The notes below the pieces were generated by a model that saw only the letters and a program-made list of their open reading frames with translations, had not been told where the DNA came from and did no database searches. From Cotesia glomerata (lineage: Eukaryota > Arthropoda > Insecta > Hymenoptera > Braconidae): DNA of 64,000 bases. Shown one piece after another: positions 24,951 to 36,386 of the stretch (within the stretch, counting starts at the first letter, position 1; every line of letters begins with the position of its first letter). Made by a program: the position numbers and the translations under genes. The stretch is from positions 18,835,152-18,899,151 of the forward strand of contig NC_058160.1 of NCBI RefSeq assembly GCF_020080835.1, written 5' to 3'.

Positions 24951-25026
24951 AGGCGCGCAGTAGCCCTATCGGATCCGGCCCTTGCTTACCAAAGCATTGG
25001 ACCGGGTTCGAGCCCGGCGTACACCA
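24951..25026 (+). ncRNA. tRNA-like module T3
   Basis: A-box-like TAGCCCTATCGG and a strong T-arm CCGGGTTCGAGCCCGG (B box at 25005-25015). It ends near TACACCA, with TTTT about 12 bp further on. The anticodon region TGCTTACCAAAGCA can form a stem, but no acceptor stem is convincing. The AGGCGCGCAG start is GC-rich in an AT-rich setting. Confidence 0.5.
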
Positions 25027-25595
25027 ATGAATATTTTCAATATTTAAGTGTATTATTCTGCTCAGCCAAAAAAATAAAACGAGTTCCAATCTCAAAAGTT
25101 TACCCCCTACCGTAGTCGCTCATGACCTCAGTAGTTTATGCGACTTTAAACAAATTAAAAAAAAAAAAAAAAAAAAAAATTCATTTTCAACTCAACTTTT
25201 AACATATTTTCTATACCTCTAATATTTTCACTGTAATTCTTCAAATTCGGATCCATTATTAAGGATTTGAGTTTTTTATTAGACGAAAATTTTAATTTCA
25301 AAATTACGGCAAAATTGTTTATTATCAAGGAAAATTATTATGAGATATTTTTTTTTTTAATTAAATTTTAAGCAATTTCTTTTCCAGAACTTTTTTTATG
25401 CAATTAATAATTTCACCGTAATTTCAAAATCAAGATTTTCATAATTATCAAAAATTTGAATCATTAATTACGATTATTATTTTGAATTTACGGAAGAAAT
25501 ATAAATTTATTTAAGTTATTTTTATCTGTAAAATGAAACAAAAAATGACTAAGTTTTGACACCTTATGAGGTGACTAAATAAATTCTTCGGACAG

Positions 25596-25670
25596 TGTCT
25601 CAGATAGCTTAACTGGTAGAGCGATGGGCGCGCAACTACTCAATCCGGGTTCGAGTCCCAGTCTTGAACT
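25596..25670 (+). ncRNA. tRNA-like module T4
   Basis: The best module in the window: A box TAGCTTAACTGG at 25605-25616 followed by TAGAGC, and B box GGTTCGAGTCC at 25648-25658. A T-run (TTTTT) starts about 15 bp after the module. It sits about 375 bp from the right end of E1 and points to it. The anticodon arm is poor, so a Pol III unit of tRNA origin is more likely than a tRNA. Confidence 0.6.
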
Positions 25671-26089
25671 GTCAGAAATATTATTTTTATTTTATTGTTT
25701 GTGACAGTAGCGTAAATTTTCCGTGATTTGACAGTATATTGAGCGTACAATGTCGGTCATAATGTCGTAGATTCACTTATTGCGTACATTCATCTTTTCT
25801 GCACTCACAGTCGGTACATCAACTGTCTTAAAACAGACGTTTATTACTCAGTTCTCTATTACTTAGAGGTGCATAACTAATGTTTGCATTGTGAAATCAC
25901 CGTATATTTTGGATAAATTTATAGTAGACGTCTTTCACAATGGTATTCGATGCTGACTGACAAATCGCTCAATAAAAACGAATCTTATACGGTGAAACGA
26001 CCGTGAATTAATCGTGCTTTCACCGTGTTGCCGAAACCGCCAGGGTTGTGACTATGACTATAGTAAATAACAACTCTGGTTTTAAAATA

Positions 26090-26160
26090 CCCCGAGAAAA
26101 AATTTTTCCATATAATCATATATAATTGTATATAATCATATATGATTATATAAGTCAAAT
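26090..26160. mobile_element. Lone end of an ATATATGATT-type element
   Basis: ACCCCGAGAAAAAATTTTTCC followed by repeated ATATAATCATATATAATT, like the ends of the 9502-13015 element. No matching right end is found before the LINE at 26396. Confidence 0.45.
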
Positions 26161-26463
26161 ATAAGTGTGCGCTGTATAGTGCAGACGTGTTTTTGCATTG
26201 GTGCATTTGGTGTGTTATTTGTAAATGATATTGTATTTTATTGATATAGAAAATTTATTTAAACTATATTTTCGAATACTGGCTTCTTTTTGAAATAATA
26301 ATCGCTTGTATTTCTTACTAAACGGATTTTGTATTTAAAGAAAACAGTTGCAATTTCTGATTTTGGTTAGTTTTATTTTGGCTAACCTATTATAAAATTG
26401 AAGTGTGCTGCCATCTTGCGTTTGGTATATATATTATGCTGTCATCTCACAATTCTTGTGACA

Positions 26464-27437
26464 ATGTCTATGTCGTGTGGATTGTGCCTAAAGGTCATCA
26501 GTGACGCCGCATCAGCTGTCCAAACAACTGCTAATTGTAAACACTGCTTTCATAACACATGTGTGAAGGTGCGATGTTGTTTACCATCTAAGGCACATGC
26601 GGCCGCTAAGGTTAAGGATTGCTGTCCGGCTTGTGTCACTGATGTGTCACCGATATTAGAGGAAATTTCTGAGAAGTTAAACAAAATAGATGGAGTAGAT
26701 AAGAACGTGGCTAAGTTTGGAAAAAAATTGGACAAGTTTGATGAAACTATGAAGTCAGTCAATGACAAGGTTGACAAACTGATTTCTAATTATGATATGT
26801 TGCAGAAAAATGTCAAGGATTTGGAGGCTAGGGTTTCTAAAATTGAGGAAGCTCAACCTGATGGTGGTAATAATCTTTTGGAAGAAGCTAGAGCTATTGC
26901 GAAAAATATTGCTGATGATGATTTGGAGGCTAGAATGCTGCAGATGAATCACGTTCACTTGCGGATGAGTTAACGATTACTGGTCTTCCTGAATTAGATG
27001 GAGAAAAGCTTCCCGAAGTCGTTGTACAATTAACGCAGGCTTTGAAAGTACCAGTTACTGAAAATGAGATTGTCAGCGCGGAACGTTTGGGTAGGAAGAG
27101 TAACAAGAGCCATCGCAGTGTTTGCGTCAAGTTCAATAGCTTGAAGCATGTTGATGAATGCATTAAAAGTATTGAAAAAAAAAACAAAGTAAAAGGTAGT
27201 ACTTTGATGCCTGGCGTTCAGGTCCAGGATGCGGATGCTACTATATATCTTCATCGTAGGCATCCGTCATCTCTGTATAAGCTCAGGCTCGAGGTCCGTA
27301 AAAAGTACCCGACAATTCATCCTAAAAACATTTGGATTTCGAATACTTCAGTAAATGTCAGGTATGCAGATGATGAACCACCTGTTAAGTTGAGACCTTC
27401 AGTGGGAATAGGCCCACTGCAGGATTTAATTCAATAA
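26464..27437 (+). pseudogene. LINE ORF1: PHD-like finger, coiled coil, RNA-binding region
   Basis: Start chosen at ATG 26464 (MSMSCGLCLKVIS). A Cys/His finger comes first (CGLC, CKHCFHNTC, CCPAC), PHD-like as in several CR1/L2-group ORF1 proteins. A heptad-rich region with KLNKIDGVDKNV and VKDLEARVSKIEE predicts a coiled coil. After a frameshift near 26943 the second half continues (DELTITGLPE, ENEIVSAERLGRKS, VCVKFNSLKHVDECI), matching the RRM/CTD-like part. ORF1p binds element RNA and multimerises. The second piece ends at TAA 27437. Confidence 0.7.
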
Positions 27438-27464
27438 CAAATCACTGCTCCCTCACCATCTTCA

Positions 27465-29262
27465 ATGTCCATCATCTCATCGCAGAGTCCTTCAACTCAA
27501 TTAAGTAATTTAAAAGTTTGTTATGTAAACGCTCAATCGCTCAGAAATGAGTGTCATTTTGAAATTTTTAAAGAATATTTTAGAGATCATAATTATGACA
27601 TGATTGCTGTTTCGAAAACGTGGTTGAATCGGTTAATACCTGATAACATGGTGTCTCTCCCACATCACACTCTTTATCGCCATGATCGCCATCTTCGTAG
27701 TGGAGGTGGGGTAGCTCTTTATCTGCGAAATAATATTAAAGCTAAATATGTTGCATCTTCAGTAAACTCAGAAGACAAACATCCGGAGTACTTATTCGTT
27801 GAAATATTGAGTTCATCAAAGCAAAAGATACTAGTTGGTGTGGTCTATAAACCACTCAACATAGGACATATAGATGATTTAGAGGAGGAGATGGAAAACA
27901 TAATGGTGCCATTTAATAACATTATTATTGTTGGAGATTTAAATTCAGACTTAAGTAAAAAGAATTTTTATGGTGATCAACTGCGGAAGTTTTGTGATTG
28001 TTTAGACTTGCATATTGTTGAGTATGCTCCAACTCATCACTTACAAAACTCGGATTCTTGGATTGATGTTTGCATTGTGGATGATCTGTCCAAGGTGTTG
28101 GCGTCAGAACAATCTTCAAAGCCATTTATTTCTGATCATGACTTAATTTCTGTGACTTATAATTACAAAGTTGAATTACAACAGCTGAACAGCTTTACAT
28201 TCAGAAATTGGAATGCGATTGATGATGATAAGCTGCGAGAATTGTGTGAAGATATTGATTATGAAGCTCTGAAGGAGCTGGGCTCAGTTGATGAAATGAA
28301 CACTTGTTTATATGCACACCTTGAACGTATTATAAATGCTATTGCGCCTGAAAAATTGGTTGTTCCGCGTCTACCACCGACTACATGGTTCACTGATGAT
28401 ATTAGAAGTCTCCAATGTCGGAGAAATAAGCTTTATCGCATCTACAGAAGGACGGGTTATGCTTATAAAGAGTACTCTAACGTCAGGCGATTGGTTAAAA
28501 GACGTATTACTGAAGCAAAGAAAAAAATACTTTGACAATCAATTAATTAATGCAAAAAACTCGAGAGAACTTTGGAATGATCTAAGAAGATTAGGCATTG
28601 TTAAACAGAAGAAATCAAAAACTATTATAAAAGTTGACTTGAATGAATTAAATGAATTCTTTGCACGTGCATCGGGTAACGTCATCGATTCAGATGTTGA
28701 CACGTCAGACATATTGTTGGTTGATAATAATGGCGATGAATTCACTTTCACAGAATTGAACACAGTAACAGTTAGAAAATCAATTATGAGATTGACGTCA
28801 AATTCATGTGGCTCGGATGGCTTTTCTATCAAGTCATATAAATGTGTGCTGCCTTTTTTTCAGCAAGCAATTACAGACCTCTTCAACGTGTCATTAACTA
28901 CAGGAGTCTTTCCGGAGAATTGGAAGCTATCACATGTGATTCCTATTCCAAAAAAGGCATATCCAGTAAACTGTAAAGATTATAGGCCTATATTGCTGTT
29001 GCCAAACTTGTCAAAAGCCTTGGAACGGTGTGCTCCTGACCAAATTGTTAAATATATCAATGACAATAATTACTTCGATGAATATCAGACAGCATTTCGT
29101 GGAGGTTTGGATACGCAGACTGCCATTGTAAAGTTCTGTGACGATATAAGACAAGCGGTGAATGAGTCAAAGGTTTCAATTGCGATCTCGTTTGACCTTA
29201 GCAAGGCCTTTGATTCTGTTAATCACAAAAGATTATTATGTAAATTAAGGTGCTTCATTTGA
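27465..29262 (+). pseudogene. LINE ORF2: APE endonuclease and partial RT
   Basis: Starts MSIISSQSPSTQ 27 bp after ORF1. APE motifs: VCYVNAQSLRN, DMIAVSKTWL (Lys where Glu is usual in SETWL), GGGVALYLRN, VGDLNSDLS and SDHDLIS. The SKTWL change removes the usual metal-binding Glu, so the nuclease is probably dead. After a frameshift at the A-run near 28530 the RT begins: PIPKKAYPVNCKDYRPI, AFRGGLDTQTAIV, ISFDLSKAFDSVNH (motif A). It ends soon after at TGA 29262. Confidence 0.75.
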
Positions 29263-29264
29263 GA

Positions 29265-29794
29265 CGACTATTTTTTTTTCTCACTCCATTGACGAAATAT
29301 TGTTCATTACATAGAAAAAAAAATTCTCACCAAAGGATAGTTCTTAATTTCAATTTTAAGTACTCGCTGGATGAATTTGAAGTTTTCTCATTTAATTAAC
29401 CCATTAAAATCATTTTTTTTTTGCTTAAATTATCTATAGCATAGCGACATTTCATGACATTCATTTGACCATGGGCGGAAGTTGTAGAGGGATCCTTTCT
29501 CTTTAAAAGCTCTGACAGCTTATTTCCAATTTATGAGCTATCTCGCCAGTAAAAAATTGTATATTCGATTTTTGCTTAAAAGTCGTGGTTTTTTTATTTT
29601 TTCTCCTAAACTATTGATCTGACACCAAAATTGCAAAGGACATTTTTTGTAAAAAAATTAATTTTCTACAAGATAGATTGATAGCTCAACCCTTTCAATG
29701 AATTGCCTCTGAGATAAATTTCATTAATTACAAGAAAACAATAAATGACACTATTTTATCGTAATTTTTATACTTTTTAATAAAACAACAGTTA
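29265..29794. other. Intergenic, nothing recognised
   Basis: AT-rich DNA between the truncated LINE and a palindrome. It has the look of the inner part of other foldback elements here (CATTTCATGACATTCATTTG, ACCATGGGCGGAAGT), but I cannot pair ends. Confidence 0.4.
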
Positions 29795-30945
29795 ATAAAA
29801 AAAATTATAACATTGTATATTTTTATAATCAACCATTTTGATATCGTTATAATGCCTAAATTTTTTAAATTTCGAATCATCGTACAAATATTCTCATAAA
29901 TATAGTTGTTACATAAAATATATCCAAAATATATAGTCATACATAACTCCAGCTATATTTGCAAAAAAAAAAAAAACGAAAAACCCAAAAAAATTGCAAT
30001 AAGTCATGAAAAATTGAAGTTATCGAGATAAAAATTTTTTTCGACTCAGATTGAGTATGATTTTCATGTATTTTGTTCTACTGAGTTTGAATCTGAAGTT
30101 TTCTTGCCCCGTTAACGTTTTAAAATTAAAAAAAATCTCAAAAAACCAAAAAAATCGGGAAAATTGCAGCTATAAATATGAGAAAAAATCTATAAAACAT
30201 GATTAAATACTTTTCTTGTATTTTTTCGCGCATAAAATACAAATTAAGAATCTGAAAATATAAAAAATTTTTAAATCTATAAAAAATGACGTATAACTAG
30301 AATGAAGAGAACGATTTTCTCGAATTTTAAACTGTTCTTCATTGGTATCGAACTCTTTTGTTCTCAAATGATCTACGCAGTAAATTTTTCTTCCGTTTGT
30401 TATTATCTCTTGTATTTCATGCGTGAAAAAATACAAGAAAAGTATTTAATCATGTTTTATAGATTGTTTTTTCATATTTGTAACTGCAATTTTCCTGATT
30501 TTTTTGGTTTTTTGAGATTTTTATAATTTTACAACTTTAACGTGGCACTGGGCTAATTAACGTTCAGATTTAGATTCAGTGAATTGAAATACACAAGAAT
30601 TATACTTGATCCGGGTCCAGAAGAATTTTTTCATTGCTGTGACTGCAGTTTTTTACAATTTTTTGGGGTTTTTTTTGCATTATGCTCAAAATTGGAGGGT
30701 GACCGGGTCAAACGATTTGAAATTCGGATTCAGTGGGTCAATATTCATTTCAATAGGTAGTTCCGGTCCAAAGCACTTTTTTTTTGTGAGCTGGAGTTAT
30801 GTATGACTATATATTTTAGATATATTTTATGTAACAACTATATTTATTAGAATATTTGTAAGATGATTTAAAATTTTAAAAATTTAGGCATTATAACGAT
30901 ATCAAAATGGTTGATTATAAAAATATACAATGTTATAATTTTTAA
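29795..30945. repeat. 1.15-kb imperfect palindrome
   Basis: ATTATAACATTGTATATTT... at 29800 is mirrored by ...ATATACAATGTTATAAT at 30940. An inner pair (about 30140-30230 and 30400-30520) includes AATCATGTTTTATAGATT and its inverse. Nearly the whole unit folds around about 30310. No gene. The right edge is cut by MSF copy 3. Confidence 0.8.
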
Positions 30946-31095
30946 CTTCCCGCTAAGAAAATTGAAAATTTTCAAAAATCGGGAAGTTATTGGTTTTACC
31001 CCGTTTTTCGAAAATCGAGTTCTCATCAGATCTAGACGTTTTGAGGTCCTAGGAAACTCCCTGAATGTTTTCGCGATGATGTCCGTATGTCTGCC

Positions 31096-31194
<99 letters not shown>

Positions 31195-31830
31195 CCGTAT
31201 GTAAACCTCTCATACTTTTTGACTGGTTTGACCGATTTCATCGCGGTTGGCGCCATTCGAAAGGGCTCGACTAAACTTAGATTTTAAATACCATTTGGAC
31301 CGATTCGAATCAGTAGATTTTGAGAAATCTCAAAAAAACTACAAAAAAAAATTTTTTGAAATGTCGTTTTTTTGGAATTACTTTTAAATGGCTTTACCGA
31401 TCTATTCCAAAATCTCATGAGCTCTTAAAATTAAAAACCACGTCGATCACCGCAAGCCCGGTCAAAATCGATTGATTCGTTCGTGAATTATCGTTGTCGA
31501 AAAAAAACCGAAAAAAGTGTTTTTTCGGTATTACTTCGAAATTACTGGCTCGATCAATTTCAACTTAATAGTCCTTCATGGAGTTTTGAAAACTGCGTCG
31601 AATGCCGCCAACCGCGTGAAAATCGGTTCATTTATTCAAAAGTTATTGCCGTTTGAAAATTCAAAAAATTGTGTTTTATTAAACTGCTATTAGAGTTTTG
31701 AGCTCGGAGAGCTCAAAATGACACAGCAATCATATTTTCGAGCTCGAAGAGTTCAAAAACTTAATGTGTAACTTTGAGCGCTTAAGTACAAAATGAGCGG
31801 GAAGTTGCAAGGATGGCCTTTAGAGTCTAT
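30944..31830 (+). mobile_element. MSF repeat copy 3 (near complete)
   Basis: Starts AACTTCCCGCTAAGAAAAT, whose first 9 bp also pair with CGGGAAGTT 36 bp on. Contains (TG)n at 31100-31192 and the body with CGCCATTCGAAAGG, and ends GCGGGAAGTTGCAAGGATGG. Only two of the three GAGCTC palindromes are well kept. No R1 insertion in this copy. Confidence 0.8.
31100..31192 (+). repeat. (TG)n microsatellite of MSF copy 3
   Basis: About 46 uninterrupted TG units; an unoccupied site of the type used by R1 elements elsewhere in the window. Confidence 0.98.
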
Positions 31831-31895
31831 CTATCCATCTATATGGAATCACGTATATAATTATATACAATTAAAAGTTTGGAAAATCTAAATAA

Positions 31896-32544
31896 GCATG
31901 CCTTAAGCGCTCATGTCATACATAACTTCTTTAGATCATAACAAAAATTATTCGTTTTTAATTTGAATTTTCCCGCGAGTAGTATTATCCCCTCTGTAGG
32001 TCGAATTAAAGAAAAATTTTAACAGATGATAAAACAGTTCGTAATTATACCATCATGTGTGTATAGTTTCTGCTTGTTTATAGTTATTTCAATTCTATTT
32101 ATGAAAAATAATATATATGGCTGCCGAAACCGCAGAAAAAGTCACCGAACTGACTATCGAAAAAAATTAACTGTATCGAAACAGAATTATTTTGACACTC
32201 AATTTTCACAAGGGTTTTGATAAACTTCCTCAGGAATAAAACAAAAAAAAAAATTAAATCGTGAAAGTGATTTTTGACAAAGTTGTGGTGTTATCAAGCC
32301 CATAGCTCCCGTGAATACCACGCTCTTATTCATTTAATTAATCAGAAAAACGAGTTTTTTCTGAGAAATCTTATTTAATCGATAAGAAAATTTTTTAACG
32401 TGTTCTATAGTTACTATTATTTATTTCAATATGCTTTTTATCCATAATTTTTTTCGTTTAAATTATGAAAATCACGTTTTAATCGAAATCACGATTTTTA
32501 GGCGAGAGTAGAGCATACCTGCGCGCTTCGCGCTTAAGGCATGC
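31896..32544. repeat. Inverted-end repeat A (GCATGCCTTAAGCGC)
   Basis: GCATGCCTTAAGCGC at 31896-31910 and its exact reverse complement at 32530-32544 bound 649 bp. Left flank TTTGGAAAATCTAAA matches that of repeat B (40526-41168, 643 bp), whose ends are a different 16-mer pair. CGCGCTTCGCGC lies next to the right end in both. A short plus ORF at 32026 has no recognisable motif. Confidence 0.65.
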
Positions 32545-32576
32545 AATATATAATTATATAATCATCCATGATTAAG

Positions 32577-32705
32577 GCTTCACACAAGACGAGAGTAGGC
32601 GAGAATATCAAAAATCTCGTCTCGGTCTCGTCAATTCCGAAAAAATTAAGTCTCGTTCGAGTCTCAGTCTCGTCTCGTTACCAGTTGTCTCGTCTCGTCT
32701 CGCTT
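32577..32705 (+). repeat. GGCTTCACA end with CGTCTCG repeats (left)
   Basis: GGCTTCACACAAGACGAGAG followed by many CTCGTCTCG units. An inverted counterpart ends at 42625. May be one end of a ~10-kb element, or two solo pieces. Confidence 0.6.
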
Positions 32706-33073
32706 AGTTCTAAATGTTAAGAATTTTCTATTAAGTTTCTTACCAAACACTTGAGTGTTCGACCAATTCTATTATATATACTCCCACAGATGTATACAAT
32801 AATTTTTCATATATTTACTACAAAAAATACAGGAAAAAACAAAAAATTCCTCCATGGAATCTGCAGATGTCCAAATAGAGACTTAATTTTCAAAACATCG
32901 AGATTTAGTGGCAATAAAAGTTGTCCGTTAAGTACTGAATTAATAATGAGATTAGTTTTTATATTTGTAAATTCTATTTTTTCTTGAAATATAACGTTAA
33001 TTATCGCAAATTTGTAACAACTATAATAATTAATATTCTTTTGAAATATTATATCGACATAACACATTGGCGA

Positions 33074-33304
33074 TTATAATGGAAACTTTTTATATTTAAT
33101 TGTTTTATATAGACAGCAACGTGTGGGACCGAATACATGTGATTTAGTAATAAAATTTATTAATAACTTCAGCTTTTGTCTAAACACACGTGCTGTAATG
33201 TCATGACGATGTATTGCATTTTGGCCAGGCAACAGCAAAGATGTAATCTCTGGCCATTTTGGATTACATGTGAACGTGATAAATAATTTATACTTACAAC
33301 TCAA
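33074..33304 (-). pseudogene. Helitron helicase-like N-terminal fragment
   Basis: KLFITFTCNPKWPEITSLLL, PGQNAIHRHDITARVF and RQKLKLLINFITKS are characteristic of the Helitron_like_N domain, which precedes the Rep nuclease/helicase of Helitron proteins. The frame degenerates at YKTIKYKKFPL, where functional proteins read close to YTIEFQKRGLPH. No Rep HUH motif or helicase is present nearby, so this is a relic. The ORF at 33067-32807 on the same strand may be more of it but is not recognisable. Confidence 0.7.
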
Positions 33305-33483
33305 TAGCCGTTGTTTGCGGGAACTCGTGACACGTGTTGAGTATTTTAGAAGTTATGTAAGTCACTTAATTAACTGATCGTGCGATTTACACTCAAAATT
33401 AATAATTTTATTTGTTATTAATAATTAATTATATTCAATAATATTAGTTATTAATAAATAAATAATAAAGTTACTCGAGAATA

Positions 33484-34045
33484 TCTATCTATATATATAT
33501 AGGAGACTTTCTATAGATATAGATAGTCACTCATCACGATATCTCTGGAACTATAAGACCTAGAGACTTGAAATTTGGCAGGAATATTCCTTTTGCCAAG
33601 TAGAGGTCAGCTAAGAACGAATTTCACGAAATTCCACCCACAAGGGGGGTTGCGGGGGTGTTCACGAAAAAAAATTCATATTTTTCAATTATGGCTTTTA
33701 ATAGTTCAAAACTTGGTCAGAATGTTTCAAATTACATTTAGAAATTTTTTAAAAACGAATTCTGTGTTTTAAAAACGACATTCCACCCCCCTGGCGTGCC
33801 CGTGCGTGGGCGTCAAATTAAGAAAAAATTCGTAAATTTCAATCTATAGCTATTAATACTTTGAAACATGGCCAGAATGCTTTTTTGGCGTTTTTGAGCT
33901 GTTAAGAATAAATTTATTATCTGAGTGTGTAAATTTCATAAAATTCATTTATGATATAACTACTTACGTAGTTAGATAACAAAATTAATATTTTTCGAGC
34001 ATGGCGTATATTGTACGCCACGCGAAGCGGGCGGGTAACGGCTAG
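33484..34045 (+). mobile_element. Non-autonomous Helitron
   Basis: Begins TCTATC after an A and ends CTAG before a T, as Helitrons do. A GC-rich hairpin (GCCACGCGAAGCGGGC, about 34017-34032) lies about 10 bp before the CTAG. The 5' part has ATCACGATATCTCTGGAACT and TTCCACCCACAAGGGGGG, typical of insect Helitrons. No coding sequence. The helicase relic just upstream is on the other strand. Confidence 0.7.
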
Positions 34046-34353
34046 TATTTGATATGAGAGTTACACTGAGATAGTAAAAATGTTTAACTACTACGCTTGA
34101 AGCATAAACACTAATAATAGCCGAAAACTGTAGAGGTAACATCTCTACTCCGTGCTGTTTACAGGGTGAGAAGTGACACTGGTAGACACATGGAGGGGAT
34201 AACTTACCAAGTGATAATAATTGATGTTATCGAGCAGGATAGAAAATGATAAAATTATGAAAATGACTATTAAAAAGCAAGGGTTGGTGATAAAAAAGTG
34301 CAAATTTAGAGTTTATGTATTTTTTGATGCCACATAATAAAAAAATTAAAAAA

Positions 34354-34512
34354 AAAAAATTTTTAGGGTGAACACCCCTTATCACTTAGAGGTTAGAAAA
34401 ATAGATAGTAGCCGATTCTCAGGCTTACTGAATATGCATAAAAAATTTCATGAGAATCGGTCAAGCCGTTTCGGAGGAGTATGGGAACGAACATTGTGAC
34501 ACGAGAATTTTA
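34354..34512 (+). mobile_element. RTE-like LINE 3' end (fragment)
   Basis: GAGAATCGGTCAAGCCGTTT, then GAACATTGTGACACGAGAAT and TATATATTAGAT, resemble 3' ends of RTE-clade LINEs in arthropods. No RT remains. Recognised from memory of the family only. Confidence 0.4.
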
Positions 34513-34589
34513 TATATTAGATTAATATTATAATATTAATACATAATATTAATATTTATAAAATATTAATATTATAATATTAATACATA

Positions 34590-34593
<4 letters not shown>

Positions 34594-34664
<71 letters not shown>
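34594..34664 (+). repeat. (AT)n microsatellite
   Basis: About 35 AT units flanked by TAATATTAAT-type sequence, following the RTE-like fragment. Confidence 0.95.
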
Positions 34665-34669
<5 letters not shown>

Positions 34670-34787
34670 GAAAAATTTTGCCCCATACATTCTTATGAAT
34701 ATAGCTGCTAATTGCTTTATAAATTTTAAGGTTACAGCCTCAGCTGGGAGCTCAATTTGTTCATTGTGTCGTATCTGTTATAGATAA

Positions 34788-35257
34788 TCCGAATAAAAAC
34801 AGTTTCACTGTAAAAAAATCACGCCAAGTCCACGTTCATAAGACTATTAAGAAAAAAAAATTTTATTTCTTTACAAAAAGATATAAAATAAAAAATTAAA
34901 AAATCCAAGTAACCGATATGGTTGTATATGATTTTCGGAAATTAAAAAAAAATTTTGTTGTAAATTTAAAAATTAAAAGAAACAATTTTGGAACGTATTT
35001 AGTGTGCGTGGTTACGAAAAATTTCACTTTTTATGAAATTCCTAAAATCTATCTACTAGGACTTTTAAAAAAAAATTGAAGTACACAATGACGCACACCA
35101 AGTACGTTCTAAAATTGTTTCTTTTAATTTTTAAATTTACAACAAAATTTTTTTTAATTTCCGAAAATCATATACAACCATATCGGTTACTTGGATTTTT
35201 TAATTTTTTATTTTATATCTTTTTGTAAAGAAATAAAATTTTTTTTTTTTGTTCGGA
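34788..35257. repeat. Foldback TCCGAAYAAAAACAG, copy 1
   Basis: Left arm TCCGAATAAAAACAGTTTCA through ATATGGTTGTATATGATTTT mirrors the right arm ending GTTCGGA. Inside lie ACGTATTTAGTGTGCGT and CACACCAAGTACGTTC, inverted. The right arm lacks the segment with GGACTTGGCGCG that copy 2 (60915-61437) keeps. Confidence 0.8.
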
Positions 35258-35416
35258 TTTCAGTATTTTTTGTAATTATAATAAAAATTGACAATTTTAA
35301 TTTAATACATTTCCGGTGGCAAACTATCCCCTTTAAGCTATAGTTCATGTAAAAGTTATTCTTGCGCTGCCTGGCGTGTGTAATTGCAAGCTGTCAAATA
35401 TCTTTTTTTCACTGTA

Positions 35417-36384
35417 CCCTAGCGGTTTTGTAAATGCCGAAAAAATGTCGCAATTATACAGTATTAATGCGGTATTTTTTCAGCATTTTTGCGGTTGTTT
35501 TGGTCAGTTTTTTTATCGAAAAATTACGGAACATTTACCGTAAAAATGCGATACATTTACGCTGGAAATGCGGCATATTTACGGTAATAAGGCGGTAAAA
35601 TGACTGTATTAAAACCATATTTAAAAAATGGTGTCAAATTAAATAACGCTTGGACTGGGATTCGAACCCAGAACCTCCCGGGGACATGTCGGCTACTCTA
35701 CCATTTGAGTTACCCGGTCTGTACCATATTGTTTTTTTACTTATTCTATATACATTAAGCCACACCGTCCATCTTACGATAAGCATATTTAAAATTAAAT
35801 AATATAATTATATATGTGAAACAATATAACTTTTCGATTTTAGAAAATTTGCAACTTTCTAAGTGAGAAATTAAAAATTGAAATTAAAATTAGAATATAT
35901 TTACTTAACATATGTATTATTTTATATTAATTATCGCTAAATACCTAATTAAAAAATAATATTCTACATATTTTTATTCAAAAACAGTATTTGTTTTTGC
36001 AAAGTAGCGATGGAGAATAAAAAGCAAAATTTGAAATTTTTCATTTTATTCATTTCTAACATAGAAGTGAACTAAAAATAAAACTAAATCTTTAATAATT
36101 GTCCATTATGTCAGAAAATATTCGGCAAAATTACTGTATTATTACAGTAATTATTTGGAATTTTTTGAGTAAAATTTGGGCATTAATGCGGTAATTGTAT
36201 AGTATATTTTTGGTAACTGTACAGCATAAGTGCAGTATATATACTGTATAACTACAGTATAAAAACTGGCCAAAACAACTATAGTTTAACCGCATTATTA
36301 CCGAATTATAACGGTAAATATACGGCATGAGCATAAATGCCGAAAAATTACGGTATTTTTACGGCATTATCAAAACCGCGAGGG
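35417..36384. mobile_element. CCCTAGCGG-ended element E2
   Basis: Ends CCCTAGCGGTTTTGTAAATG and, read inward from the right, CCCTCGCGGTTTTGATAATG. TA on both sides (35415-35416, 36385-36386). The paralogous segment at 61600-61620 reads ACTGTAGTTTCCC uninterrupted, proving the insertion and 2-bp duplication. Subterminal arrays of TACGGTAA, GCGGTA and ATGCCG. tRNA-like module on minus. Non-coding, 968 bp. Confidence 0.85.
35649..35722 (-). ncRNA. tRNA-like module T5
   Basis: Perfect 5-bp T-stem and loop CTGGGTTCGAATCCCAG (35671-35655), B box GGTTCGAATCC at 35668-35658, and A-box-like TAACTCAAATGGTAGAG. TTTTTT follows about 20 bp past its 3' end. It points to the left end of E2, 232 bp away. 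The acceptor and anticodon stems do not pair well. Confidence 0.6.
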
Positions 36385-36386
36385 TA

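Larger units (their letters stand above)
24167..26045. mobile_element. CCCTGGCGG-ended element E1 with two tRNA-like modules
   Basis: Left end CCCTGGCGGATTCGTGG and right end read inward CCCTGGCGGTTTCGGCAA. TT on both sides (24165-24166, 26046-26047). Subterminal regions are full of ACGGTGAA/TTCACCGT and CGTTTGAC motifs. tRNA-like modules lie at 24951 and 25596. No ORF that looks real. Same family as E2 (35417) and E3 (54438), all with 2-bp duplications. ISL2EU and CMC-type superfamilies use short duplications, but assignment is not possible here. Confidence 0.75.
26396..29264 (+). mobile_element. CR1/L2-like LINE with ORF1 and ORF2, 3'-truncated
   Basis: 5' region, ORF1 (26464-27437, one frameshift) and ORF2 (27465-29262, one frameshift). 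ORF2 stops just after RT motif A, where unrelated AT-rich DNA begins. The catalytic YADD/FADD region and 3' UTR are therefore missing, and this copy cannot reverse transcribe. 3' loss is unusual for LINE insertion, so a later deletion or insertion is likely. Confidence 0.75.

Noticed and set aside
24951..25670. Functional nuclear tRNA genes
   Set aside because: T-arms are good, but I could not form acceptor stems and anticodon arms together, and all lie in mobile elements.
30944..31830. MSF as a Helitron
   Set aside because: It has hairpins and a microsatellite, but no TC...CTRR ends and no A/T insertion pattern could be shown, so class left open.
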